From NCBI GenBank assembly GCA_029266295.1, contig JAQSXD010000091.1, positions 1 through 16,910 of the forward strand: 16,910 nucleotides of DNA. The letters run 5' to 3'. The position numbers and the translations under genes are program-made. The notes below the pieces were generated by a model that worked only from the letters and a program-made list of their open reading frames with translations, was not told the DNA's origin and searched no databases. Origin of the DNA: Bacillota bacterium. Lineage in GTDB: Bacteria > Bacillota > Clostridia > Peptostreptococcales > Anaerovoracaceae. Each line of letters starts with the position of its first letter. Positions within the stretch are counted from its first letter, which is position 1. Below are positions 7,360 to 14,283 of this stretch, piece after piece.

Positions 7360-7417
7360 AGTAACCTCCTTAATAAATGTAATAAAAATAAAAAAATGAA
7401 TCGGATAACATTGCTTG

Positions 7418-7462
7418 GCCGGAGCCGCCCGCAGACACAGAGTCTGCGGTGCCCTTTCCGGC
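7418..7462 (-). terminator. Two-tier stem-loop after the acyl-CoA synthetase gene (no U-tract)
   Basis: The inner arms CCGCAGAC and GTCTGCGG pair perfectly around a 5-base loop. The outer arms GCCGGA and TCCGGC also pair perfectly. It begins 5 bases after the synthetase stop. No run of U follows directly on the minus-strand transcript (a T-rich tract comes about 20 bases later). It may therefore be an mRNA-stabilising or partial-termination element that lowers transporter expression, not a full intrinsic terminator. Confidence 0.5.
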
Positions 7463-7467
7463 TGGGA

Positions 7468-9609
7468 TTATTGTTTGATGTATAGGGCATCCACTGCGCA
7501 GATCCCCTCCTCGTAGACAAATATAGGGTTGATGTCCAGTTCCCTCAGTTCCTTTGCCCGTTCCGCCGCCATCTCTGAGATCCGGACGATTGCGTCCGAC
7601 AACGCATCAAGATCGCTTTTTGGCGCACCCCGATATCCGTCCAGAATGCGAAAGCTCTTTAGCTTCCGTATCATATTGTCTGCTTCTTTCCGGGAGATCG
7701 GAGCCAGAGCCATGGACGTATCCTTAAAGATCTCTACGAAAATTCCGCCGAGACCGACCAGGACGCAGGGTCCGAATTGAGGATCATTGTTAACCCCCAG
7801 AATGACTTCCGTGCCTTTCTCCGCCATACTGCAGATCTGCACGCCCCTGATATCGGGATTTTCGAAATGCGTCTTTGCATTTTTCAGTATGGTATCATAC
7901 GCTTCCATTGCTTTTTCAGGGGAATTGAGATTTAGAATAACGCAGCCCACGTCGGATTTGTGAAGGATATCAGGACTGTCTACCTTGGCCACAGCCTTCT
8001 TCAGCTTCAGTCTGGTGAAGATTTCACCTGCTTCTTCCCTGTTACGGGCTACTTCAAAGATGCCGCAGTCGATACCATATTTCTGAATCAGCATTTTGCT
8101 CTCGCTTTCCGTGAGCGCTGTACTGACTCTGCCGGCCCCTTCTTCCTGTGGCAGTTTGGATTTTTCTGACGATGACCTTTGGGTCATCGTCAAATCGCTC
8201 AGTATGGCAACTTCCAGATTGTGATCCTCAGGCCGGTAGCCTGTAAAATCCAATATGTTTTTTATAATTTTCAGCGCGTACCGTGAGGTTGGAAGCACCG
8301 GGACGCCGATGCGCTCCAGCTTCTTTACATACTCCCTGTTTCGGGTATTCTCCGCGAACGGAAGCATTAGGCATGGTTTTGCCCATTCTTCCTTCATGAC
8401 CCGTTCCAGCGCTTCCGACATATAGTAGATCGCATTGTCAGAAATCTCTTCCAGCAGAGTATAACCGATTGCCACGATTCCCACGGCGGGGTCCTTCATG
8501 ACTGCTTCACAAACAGATCCAAATTTATTGATGTCATAGGACAGCGATGCCGTCGAATCCAGCGGATTGTTGACGGTAGCATAGCTAGGAAGGACCACTT
8601 CCAGAGCCTTTACGGTTTTTTCGCTGAAGTCTGGATAATTCAAACCGGTGATCTGACCGAGATCGGCGCAGATACCTGTCTCACCGCCTGATAAGCTGAT
8701 ACTGGAAAAGCCGTTGTTTTCGGGAAGCTTTTTCAGAACCGCCAGCGCCTGAGCCGTAGAAATTAGTTCTTCCAAATCGTCGACGCGGATGACGCCGAAC
8801 TTGTCAAACAGAGCGTCAAATACTTTGTCACTGCCGGAAAGGCTTCCGGTGTGGGAGGCCGCCAACGCCTGACCCTTTGCAGACCTTCCGGTCTTCAGCA
8901 CCACGATGGGCTTACGCTTGAGCGCCGCTTTTTTCAGGGTTGCCGCCAGTTTTGCCGGCTGCTTGCTTCCCTCCATATAAAGAGCGATGACCTGGGTATC
9001 CTCGTCGTCTACTAAAAAGTCCAGATAATCTTCTATGGTGGTGATCTTCCCGTTGCCGGACGAAATGGCGTAGGAGAAGCGGATGCTTGGTGCTTCCATC
9101 ATGGAAAGAACCAGCTGGCCGCTCTGTGAAACCACTCCCACGGCGCCTTTTCTATCCCTTTCATTTGAAATAAACGCATAAGGATAAATCATATCCACAT
9201 AATTGGCGTAACCTGCACAGTTGGGGCCCATAAGTGCAATGTCAAGCTCCTGACAGAGTGCCTTGAGCCGCAGTTCAGCCTGAGCACCTTCTTCGGTGCC
9301 CACTTCGCCATAACCGCTGGCAAATACAACTGCCCCGCGTGCTCCCTTTTTCGCCCCTTCCCTCAGAAAATCTTCCACGGTGGACATCGGCGTTGCGATG
9401 ACGAGCAGTTCAACGGGCTCCGGCAGGTCGGAAATGGAAGGATAGCAGCGAACGCCTTGAACCTGTTCCCGCTTTGGGTTTATGAAATAATAATCTTCGG
9501 GATTCATGTAACGAATGATGTTTCTGCAGGTATCGCCTCCAAACCCTTCTTTTTCGCTGGCTCCGATGACGGCTATCTTTTTCGGCTTCAATAATTTACT
9601 GATATCCAT
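7468..9609 (-). CDS. Acyl-CoA synthetase, ADP-forming (alpha-beta fusion)
   Basis: Converts acyl-CoA, ADP and phosphate to the free acid, CoA and ATP (or the reverse), in the cytoplasm. The 713-aa length and domain order are those of single-chain acetate-CoA ligase (ADP-forming) proteins. A CoA-binding Rossmann domain comes first (about 1-120, KKIAVIGASEKEGFGG), then succinyl-CoA-ligase-like domains (about 140-470) with the phosphohistidine-type loop ASHTGSLSGSD around H253. A polar linker (about 475-497) leads to a C-terminal ATP-grasp domain with SPDILHKSDVG around H550. I chose ATG 9609 (MDISKLLKPKK) because GAGGAG lies 7 bases upstream; upstream in-frame codons fall in the preceding gene's frame region and are not conserved-looking. 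It starts 11 bases after the gamma-subunit stop. Directly after an oxidoreductase that makes acyl-CoA, it is the substrate-level phosphorylation step. Which acyl group is used is not readable. Confidence 0.92.
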   Translation of the reverse strand: MDISKLLKPKKIAVIGASEKEGFGGDTCRNIIRYMNPEDYYFINPKREQVQGVRCYPSISDLPEPVELLVIATPMSTVEDFLREGAKKGARGAVVFASGYGEVGTEEGAQAELRLKALCQELDIALMGPNCAGYANYVDMIYPYAFISNERDRKGAVGVVSQSGQLVLSMMEAPSIRFSYAISSGNGKITTIEDYLDFLVDDEDTQVIALYMEGSKQPAKLAATLKKAALKRKPIVVLKTGRSAKGQALAASHTGSLSGSDKVFDALFDKFGVIRVDDLEELISTAQALAVLKKLPENNGFSSISLSGGETGICADLGQITGLNYPDFSEKTVKALEVVLPSYATVNNPLDSTASLSYDINKFGSVCEAVMKDPAVGIVAIGYTLLEEISDNAIYYMSEALERVMKEEWAKPCLMLPFAENTRNREYVKKLERIGVPVLPTSRYALKIIKNILDFTGYRPEDHNLEVAILSDLTMTQRSSSEKSKLPQEEGAGRVSTALTESESKMLIQKYGIDCGIFEVARNREEAGEIFTRLKLKKAVAKVDSPDILHKSDVGCVILNLNSPEKAMEAYDTILKNAKTHFENPDIRGVQICSMAEKGTEVILGVNNDPQFGPCVLVGLGGIFVEIFKDTSMALAPISRKEADNMIRKLKSFRILDGYRGAPKSDLDALSDAIVRISEMAAERAKELRELDINPIFVYEEGICAVDALYIKQ
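8168..8191. repeat. Perfect 10-bp hairpin in the interdomain linker of the acyl-CoA synthetase gene
   Basis: The arms GACGATGACC and GGTCATCGTC flank a tetraloop. It encodes part of the polar linker (TMTQRSSS, about residues 474-481) between the ligase-CoA region and the ATP-grasp domain. No U-tract follows, so it is not a terminator. A translation pause between domains or a trace of gene fusion are possibilities only. Confidence 0.4.
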
Positions 9610-9620
9610 CTTTCCGCTCC

Positions 9621-10160
9621 TCATATTTCTTTTTTGCTTGTTTCCGAAAGACCTGTATTGAAAACAAGCTCGTTCTTTGGATTGCTTTTTCCTTTTTCCA
9701 GGAAGAAGTTTTCGATTCCCTTCCATGTGATCTCTGCATCAAACATCGCACCGGAGGCTGCCAGTGCTCCCAGCATGACGATATTTGCTCCCTTGGGATT
9801 CTCCGCTTCGTCCGCGATGCGGGTGGCATCCACTTCATAGACCTGAATATCTTTGCGAAAATTATACTGACCGATCAGGGTTTTGTTGGCGACGACCACG
9901 CCGCCGGGCACTACATTTTCTTCAAACTTGGCAAGAGAAGGCATGTTCATAACAACCAGAATATCGATTTTGGTTACAAAGGGGCTGGCTATTTTCCCGT
10001 CGGAAATCTTTACGTTGCAATTGGCTGTTCCGCCTCGCATTTCACTTCCGTAGGAAGGAATCCATGTTACGTTTTTACCGACGTCTACGCCGGTTTTTCC
10101 CATGATGAGACCAGCTGTAAGCACGCCCTGTCCACCGAATCCTGCAAATATAAGATTCAT
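9621..10160 (-). CDS. 2-oxoacid:ferredoxin oxidoreductase, gamma subunit
   Basis: Gamma subunit of a four-subunit 2-oxoacid:ferredoxin oxidoreductase (Kor/Vor type), which takes part in CoA binding and assembly of the complex. It is 179 aa from ATG 10160, with AGGAGG 9 bases upstream; longer in-frame starts read into the preceding ORF. The N-terminal MNLIFAGFGGQGVLTAG and the segment IPSYGSEMRGGTANC are hallmark gamma-domain motifs. Its ATG overlaps the stop of the preceding beta C-terminal ORF as TAATG. The acyl-CoA synthetase starts 11 bases after its stop. The gene looks intact. Confidence 0.93.
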   Translation of the reverse strand: MNLIFAGFGGQGVLTAGLIMGKTGVDVGKNVTWIPSYGSEMRGGTANCNVKISDGKIASPFVTKIDILVVMNMPSLAKFEENVVPGGVVVANKTLIGQYNFRKDIQVYEVDATRIADEAENPKGANIVMLGALAASGAMFDAEITWKGIENFFLEKGKSNPKNELVFNTGLSETSKKEI

Positions 10161-10369
10161 TATTTGCCACCTCCTTTGAACTCGCCCAGAGGGTATACGG
10201 TCTGAACCGTCTGGTTGATCTGCTGGCATGCGTTTAGCGGTGTCATTCCCCAGTTGGTGGGACAAGGCGACAGGATCTCCACAAGGCTGTATCCCTTTTT
10301 GTTTTTCTGCGCCTCAAAAGCCTTTCGGATATATTTCTTCGTTTTGGTGATTTCCTTGATATCCGTCAT
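10160..10369 (-). CDS. 2-oxoacid:ferredoxin oxidoreductase, beta subunit C-terminal piece (separate ORF)
   Basis: 69-residue ORF that matches the C-terminal third of the thiamine-diphosphate-binding beta subunit. After a helix (KKYIRKAFEAQ) it carries the conserved EILSPCPTNWGM. In related enzymes the cysteine there (C36 here) is a ligand of the [4Fe-4S] cluster whose other ligands lie in the N-terminal part. Its ATG overlaps the stop of the N-terminal ORF as ATGA and has no good ribosome binding site. Translation would rest on re-initiation. Relative to a full-length beta subunit, about nine residues of the strand after STLEG are missing at the junction. It is either half of a two-piece subunit or the tail of a frameshifted gene. 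Confidence 0.75.
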   Translation of the reverse strand: MTDIKEITKTKKYIRKAFEAQKNKKGYSLVEILSPCPTNWGMTPLNACQQINQTVQTVYPLGEFKGGGK

Positions 10370-10866
10370 AGTTCCAGCGTACTCATGAGCTTGATCACGT
10401 CCAGCGGGTTTCCCGTGATGGAAACATCCCTGCCGTAGGGTGAGGTTGTCGTGCGTTGATTCTCCAATGTGGTGGGAGACATCTGACCGCCGGTCATGCC
10501 GAAGTTATTGTTGTTGATGAGGATCACGGTGATGTTTTCATTTCGGATTGCGGCATACATGGTCTCTGAAAATCCGATGGCAAGGGCGTCGCCGTCACCC
10601 TGATAGGAGAAAATCATGTTGTCGGGTCTGCACCGCTTTAATCCCACCGCCACAGCGGAGGCACGTCCATGCTGAGACTGAACGATGTCGACACCATAGG
10701 TATCAGGCATCAGGGATGAGCATCCAACGGCAACGGCACAGATTGCTCCCTTGTCCTCGTTCATTTCCTCCAGCACCTCCGCAATAAGCCGGTTTACAAT
10801 GCCATGTCCGCAGCCGGGACAGAATTTATGATCCACGTAAAGGATTTTAGATCGTCGTTTTTCCAT
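10366..10866 (-). CDS. 2-oxoacid:ferredoxin oxidoreductase, beta subunit N-terminal piece (thiamine diphosphate domain)
   Basis: 166-residue ORF carrying the catalytic thiamine-diphosphate domain that decarboxylates the 2-oxoacid. It has FCPGCGHG (C16, C19) and AVGCSS (C49), the expected [4Fe-4S] ligands, then YQGDGDAL (90-93 GDGD) and NNNNFGMTGGQMSPTT, the metal-diphosphate motif. It ends early, at STLEL, where full-length relatives (about 245-280 aa) continue through a strand into the segment found in the next ORF (10160-10369). I chose ATG 10866 (MEKRRSKILYVDHKF): AAGGAGG lies 9 bases upstream and it follows the alpha stop by one base. The sequence up to the break is well conserved, so any damage must be recent if it is real. 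Confidence 0.85.
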   Translation of the reverse strand: MEKRRSKILYVDHKFCPGCGHGIVNRLIAEVLEEMNEDKGAICAVAVGCSSLMPDTYGVDIVQSQHGRASAVAVGLKRCRPDNMIFSYQGDGDALAIGFSETMYAAIRNENITVILINNNNFGMTGGQMSPTTLENQRTTTSPYGRDVSITGNPLDVIKLMSTLEL

Positions 10867-10867
10867 T

Positions 10868-11923
10868 TTAGTAAACCTCCTTTGCGTTGCCGGCAAAGAT
10901 GTCCCTTACAGCCGACAGGATTTCTTCCGTCTCGTAGACCTTCATTCCACCACGGATCGGATAGGTGGGCCTACAACGTGAGGCCATCACCACGTCCTCA
11001 ATCATCTGGGACAGGCATGACATTTCCACACTTGCGAAATACTTTACATGCTCCAGCTTTTCGAACGCTTTTACCGGGAAAGGATAGAGGGTAATAGGAC
11101 GGATCAGCCCCACCTTCATGCCTTCTTTTCTTGCAGATTCCACGACTTCCTCGCAGATCCTGGACGAAATTCCATAAGCAACCAGAACCAGCTCGGCATC
11201 CTCGGTTTGGACTTCTTCCCACCTCTGTTCGTTTTCAACCATTTTGTCGTATTTGTTTTTTAAGTAATTGTCATAATCCAGGTTGTAATACATGATGGAG
11301 GTGTGGCGCTTGTTCTGACCGTCACCTTTCCCCTTCATGGCCCATGGCAGAGCGTCCTGATCATGGTTTTTCATCTCCGGAAAATCCACCGGCTCCATCA
11401 TCTGGGCAATGGAGGCATCGGAGAGGAGAAGGACAGGATTTCTGTACTCTTCCGCTTTGTCAAAGGCCAGAACCATTAAATCAACGGTCTCCTGTACAGA
11501 ATTCGGGGCGTAAACGAGACATCGGTAGTCTCCGTGGCCTCCATTTTTCACCGCCTGCCAGTAGTCTCCCTGACCGGTGTAGATATCCGCCAGACCGGAG
11601 CCATAGCGCTGTACGTCCACAATCACGCAGGGCAGCTCAGCGGATGCGATGTAGGAAATCCCCTCCTGCATCAGGCTGAATCCGGGCCCGGAGGAGCTTG
11701 TAAAGGCTCTGGCGCCGGCAGCAGCAGCACCGTAGACCATAGAAATTCCCGAAATTTCGGATTCTGTCTGAAGGAAGACGCCTCCGATCTCCGGCATTCT
11801 CCATGATAAATATTCCAGAATCTCGCTTTGGGGAGTGATGGGATAGCCTGCGAAGAATCGGCATCCTGCGCGAATGGCGGCCTCAGCCACTGCGTCATTC
11901 CCTTTCATCAGTTTCTTTGTCAT
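10868..11923 (-). CDS. vorB: 2-oxoacid:ferredoxin oxidoreductase, alpha subunit (VorB type)
   Basis: Alpha subunit, 351 aa, of the enzyme that oxidises a 2-oxoacid with CoA to acyl-CoA, CO2 and reduced ferredoxin. It resembles the family named 3-methyl-2-oxobutanoate (2-ketoisovalerate) dehydrogenase subunit VorB. The start MTKKLMKGNDAVAEAAI is followed by GYPITPQSEI (domain I), the TESEISGISMVYGAAAAGAR stretch and SSSGPGFSLMQEG, and a C-terminal domain II (VLVAYGISSRICEEVVE, EMSCLSQM). Where many relatives read RGGPGLG, this one has RYGSGLAD, so the loop near the substrate differs. The family name does not fix the substrate. The ATG overlaps the ferredoxin stop by 4 bases (ATGA), and the beta ORF follows after one base. 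Confidence 0.92.
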   Translation of the reverse strand: MTKKLMKGNDAVAEAAIRAGCRFFAGYPITPQSEILEYLSWRMPEIGGVFLQTESEISGISMVYGAAAAGARAFTSSSGPGFSLMQEGISYIASAELPCVIVDVQRYGSGLADIYTGQGDYWQAVKNGGHGDYRCLVYAPNSVQETVDLMVLAFDKAEEYRNPVLLLSDASIAQMMEPVDFPEMKNHDQDALPWAMKGKGDGQNKRHTSIMYYNLDYDNYLKNKYDKMVENEQRWEEVQTEDAELVLVAYGISSRICEEVVESARKEGMKVGLIRPITLYPFPVKAFEKLEHVKYFASVEMSCLSQMIEDVVMASRCRPTYPIRGGMKVYETEEILSAVRDIFAGNAKEVY

Positions 11924-12135
11924 GCCTTGGCCTCCTCCTCAAAGATTTCATATACATAATCCGGGCACACATTGTAGCAGATCCCGCAGGTAATGCACTT
12001 GTCCCGGTCTACTTCCGTTGTCATGTATCCGGCGCTGTTGATGGGGCCGGTCATGTTCAGAGCTCCTTTGGGACAGTTGACAATGCAGTAATGACAACTT
12101 TTACAGGATTCTCTGTGAATGATAAGCTTCTCCAT
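11920..12135 (-). CDS. 2-oxoacid:ferredoxin oxidoreductase, delta subunit (2x[4Fe-4S] ferredoxin)
   Basis: 71-aa ferredoxin-like delta subunit that moves electrons from the thiamine centre towards free ferredoxin. Two complete cluster motifs are present: cysteines 11, 14, 17 and 21 (CKSCHYCIVNCP) and cysteines 47, 50, 53 and 57 (CITCGICYNVCP). It starts at ATG 12135 with GGAGG 5 bases upstream, 12 bases after the dehydrogenase stop. It overlaps the alpha gene by 4 bases, so production of the subunits is likely coupled. Confidence 0.94.
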   Translation of the reverse strand: MEKLIIHRESCKSCHYCIVNCPKGALNMTGPINSAGYMTTEVDRDKCITCGICYNVCPDYVYEIFEEEAKA

Positions 12136-12147
12136 AATCTCCTCCGT

Positions 12148-13296
12148 CTATATATCAGGTGTGTCGAAGGTATCGGGAACAAACAATTCCCGGGCAACCT
12201 GCCTCGTTGTCTTCTTTTCTTCCGCTGCCTTCTCAAAGACCAGCCGTGTGTTCTTCCGGATCAAACATACGGTATCGCTTACAATGGCTTCGGGAACACA
12301 GGGAACCAGACCGAAGACAGCTACGTCGTAAATCCGGATGCCTCCGAGATTTGTCACGAAATCCACGCAGATATCCACGTTCCTCTTTGCCAGAATTTCA
12401 TCCGCTTCGGCAGTGACCGGGATATTGGCCGCCTCTACGATCAGGCTGGCTTTTACCTTATGGGCATTGTCCTTATGGATCACGTCTTCCAGAGCGGCAG
12501 GAACGAGAATATCGCAGTCCACATCCAACCATTCGCTATTCTTCAGTACCTGATAGCCCGGTTCGAAGGCGCTCTGGTCCAGCTCTCCCTTAGCCTTTCT
12601 GGTTTCGACGAGCTTCTTGACATCCAGTCCGTCCTGACATACCACCAGGCAATTGGCATCGGCAATTCCCACAACCTTGTACCCCATTTGATCAAGATTA
12701 ATGGCCATGGAAGCGCCTACGCAGCCGAAGCCCTGAAGGACGACGGTAGCGCCTTCTCTCCCTGATTTAATTTTCCAGGCCTCATCCAATCCTGCGGCAC
12801 AGCCGTAACCGGTGATCATGTCATACATCTTAAACCCATCATAGGTCATATCGCAAAGCTTGTCGTGGTCCTCGATACATTTGATGATTCTTGGATCCGT
12901 CTTCATCTCCTTTGTGGCAGGCAACCCGATCCCAAGCTCGTCCAGAATCCCCAGCACATCACCATAATCGACCCCTAGATCCCCGCCAATGGATACTCCG
13001 GCCTTAATGTAAGGAGCCATGGCAACCAGATATCTTCTTAAAACGTCCTTTGCATCAGGCGCTTTGTAATCATAAGCGATTCCGCCCTTACAGCCTCCCG
13101 TGGTCATGGATTCGGAAGCTTTATATTTATATCCCATCGTAGTTGCCAGACGGACGACTTCTTCTTTGGTAACCGTCGGGTGCATTCTGGTACCGCCCCC
13201 GCAGTAATGGTTTACAAAATTATAAGCACAAAGCCACCCTTTTGCGTCGCTTTCTACATCATTCCATTCGACAATAGCATAAGGTCTTTTTTCCAT
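12148..13296 (-). CDS. Glu/Leu/Phe/Val dehydrogenase family amino acid dehydrogenase (divergent)
   Basis: NAD(P)-dependent oxidative deaminase, 382 aa, in the cytoplasm, turning an amino acid into its 2-oxoacid and ammonia. The dimerisation and catalytic domain has GGGTRMHP (33-40), GGCKGG with the catalytic lysine K70, and GGDLGVD with D106. The Rossmann domain has QGFGCVGA (188-195). Glutamate dehydrogenases read KGGLRFHP at the first site, where the lysine holds the side-chain carboxylate. Here the lysine is a glycine, and GGTRM resembles leucine and valine dehydrogenases, so glutamate is unlikely. The usual GGGKGG/GGAKGG has a cysteine here. ATG 13296 has GGAGG 9 bases upstream. It is the first gene of the operon, with a promoter and palindromes before it, and it feeds the oxidoreductase encoded next. 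The exact substrate is open. Confidence 0.9.
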   Translation of the reverse strand: MEKRPYAIVEWNDVESDAKGWLCAYNFVNHYCGGGTRMHPTVTKEEVVRLATTMGYKYKASESMTTGGCKGGIAYDYKAPDAKDVLRRYLVAMAPYIKAGVSIGGDLGVDYGDVLGILDELGIGLPATKEMKTDPRIIKCIEDHDKLCDMTYDGFKMYDMITGYGCAAGLDEAWKIKSGREGATVVLQGFGCVGASMAINLDQMGYKVVGIADANCLVVCQDGLDVKKLVETRKAKGELDQSAFEPGYQVLKNSEWLDVDCDILVPAALEDVIHKDNAHKVKASLIVEAANIPVTAEADEILAKRNVDICVDFVTNLGGIRIYDVAVFGLVPCVPEAIVSDTVCLIRKNTRLVFEKAAEEKKTTRQVARELFVPDTFDTPDI

Positions 13297-13321
13297 ACTC
13301 TTATTCCTCCATCTTCATCAT

Positions 13322-13361
13322 CAACTGACAAGGCGCAAAGCGTGCCGTATTTTGTCGATTG
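13322..13361 (-). repeat. Imperfect stem-loop in the dehydrogenase mRNA leader
   Basis: The outer arms CAACTGACAA and TTGTCGATTG pair with two mismatches. The inner arms GGCGC and GTGCC pair with one G-U. It sits in the 5' leader about 25-65 bases before the ATG. It has no resemblance to a riboswitch class I know, and it could simply stabilise the message. Confidence 0.35.
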
Positions 13362-13392
13362 ATGAATACTAGAACGTGCTCCATTAACTGAT

Positions 13393-13406
13393 AACAAGCG
13401 CTTGTT
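13393..13406. promoter_or_regulatory. 14-bp perfect palindrome at the predicted dehydrogenase transcription start
   Basis: AACAAGCGCTTGTT is fully self-complementary. It lies about +3 to +16 relative to the start expected from the -10 at 13416-13421. This is a typical repressor position. The divergently encoded GntR/FCD protein is the natural candidate to bind it, but a second regulator cannot be excluded. Confidence 0.55.
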
Positions 13407-13415
13407 TGCCTCAAG

Positions 13416-13443
13416 TGTATATGCATACCGCAAGCTGTGTCAA
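13416..13443 (-). promoter_or_regulatory. Promoter of the amino acid catabolic operon
   Basis: On the minus strand a perfect -35 TTGACA (13438-13443) is followed after 16 bases by TATACA (13416-13421, 4 of 6). TACACT with an 18-base spacer is an alternative -10. It would drive the dehydrogenase and the nine ORFs after it, from a leader of about 110 bases. Confidence 0.6.
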
Positions 13444-13547
13444 CGTCAAAAAAACTGATGAATACTTGTGTTCTAAAGCAAATTATAGATCCAAACTGCT
13501 AATTTTCAACATTATTTTTTTGTATTAAATTCAAAACACAGTTTACG

Positions 13548-13559
13548 TATACATGTATA
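13548..13559. promoter_or_regulatory. 12-bp palindrome upstream of the gntR promoter
   Basis: TATACATGTATA is perfectly self-complementary and lies about 22 bases upstream of the gntR -35 candidate. It could be a second operator in the divergent region. Its sequence differs from the 13393-13406 palindrome. Being A/T-rich, chance is possible. Confidence 0.35.
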
Positions 13560-13580
13560 TTTTTAAAAAACATTATCCTG

Positions 13581-13610
13581 TTGCATTGTCTCATATACGT
13601 GTGTTATATT
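13581..13610 (+). promoter_or_regulatory. Candidate gntR promoter
   Basis: TTGCAT (13581-13586) is followed after 18 bases by TATATT (13605-13610, 5 of 6 to TATAAT). TTATAT one base earlier gives a 17-base spacer. The -35 is weak. The -10 lies about 20 bases before the ribosome binding site. Confidence 0.45.
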
Positions 13611-13644
13611 TTAAACAAAGATTGGGAAAAAAGGAGGCGATTAT

Positions 13645-14283
13645 TTGGATATCACATCTCTGCGGCATATGGCCATGGATAATATACTATCCAAAATTCA
13701 CAGCGGCGAGTTTTCACAGGAGAACATCATTACGGAGACGATGATTTGTGAAGCGCTGAATATCAGCAGGACACCGGCGCGTGAAGCGCTGATCGAGCTG
13801 GTGGCCAACGGAGTTTTGGAAAGGGTTCCCAGAAAGGGTTACGCGATAACAAAGTTTGATCATAAAACAAAGCTGGGGGCTTACGAAATCCTGGCGAATA
13901 TGGATGCACTGGCAGCCAAGCTGGCCCTTCCCAACATGACCGCTGCCGATCTCGACAAGATGCGGGAGCACATCGATTTAGCCAACGTTGCGATCAAATA
14001 CAAGAATTACCCGGCTTACTGCGAACAGCAAGAAAACTTTCACAGCGTTTATATCAACAAGTGTGACAACAAGCAATTGATGGCGCTGTTAAAGCAGATC
14101 AAGGCGACGCTGGACCGATACACGTATTACAGTAAGGATGAGACCGAACTCTTTGCCATATGCGCTTCCATGAATAAGGAGCACTTGGAAATCGTAGAGC
14201 TTTTTGAAAAAGGCGATAAAAAGAAGCTGTTTGAATATCTTTCGGACAACCATTGGTCGACAAAAGCACCTCATTTAATATGA
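13645..14283 (+). CDS. GntR-family regulator, FadR/FCD subfamily
   Basis: Transcription factor of 212 aa. It has an N-terminal winged helix (about 5-72, with ICEALNISRTPAREALIELVANGVLERVPRKGYAI, whose TPAREAL pattern is typical of GntR). A helical FCD ligand-binding domain follows (about 75-205) with histidines in ENFH, KEHLEIVELFEKGD and SDNHW that fit the metal-binding set of this domain. FCD regulators commonly sense small carboxylic acids, so a 2-oxoacid or its product is a fair guess for the ligand. The start is a TTG at 13645 with AAGGAGG 7 bases upstream; there is no ATG better placed. It is transcribed away from the dehydrogenase operon, and the shared region holds palindromes, so it is the likely controller of that operon and of itself. 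Confidence 0.9.
   Translation: MDITSLRHMAMDNILSKIHSGEFSQENIITETMICEALNISRTPAREALIELVANGVLERVPRKGYAITKFDHKTKLGAYEILANMDALAAKLALPNMTAADLDKMREHIDLANVAIKYKNYPAYCEQQENFHSVYINKCDNKQLMALLKQIKATLDRYTYYSKDETELFAICASMNKEHLEIVELFEKGDKKKLFEYLSDNHWSTKAPHLI

Larger units (their letters stand above)
13360..13466. promoter_or_regulatory. Pair of 11-bp direct repeats flanking the dehydrogenase promoter
   Basis: TGATGAATACT occurs at 13360-13370 and 13456-13466, start to start 96 bases apart (about nine helical turns). The second copy lies just upstream of the predicted -35 and the first in the leader. Together they bracket the promoter in a way that would suit a looping regulator such as the divergent GntR protein. 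The link to that protein is inferred. Confidence 0.45.

Noticed and set aside
9609..9726. Longer synthetase start at 9726
   Set aside because: The extra 39 residues read through the end of the gamma-subunit gene in another frame. ATG 9609 has a ribosome binding site and begins the CoA-binding domain correctly.
11917..12765. 282-codon plus-strand open frame opposite the ferredoxin and dehydrogenase genes
   Set aside because: It is a mirror frame of two well-supported genes. Its product shows no family motifs and its start lies in the ferredoxin gene.
13322..13361. Riboswitch in the dehydrogenase leader
   Set aside because: There is only a short imperfect stem-loop, with no conserved aptamer pattern I recognise and no terminator or ribosome-binding-site sequestering partner.
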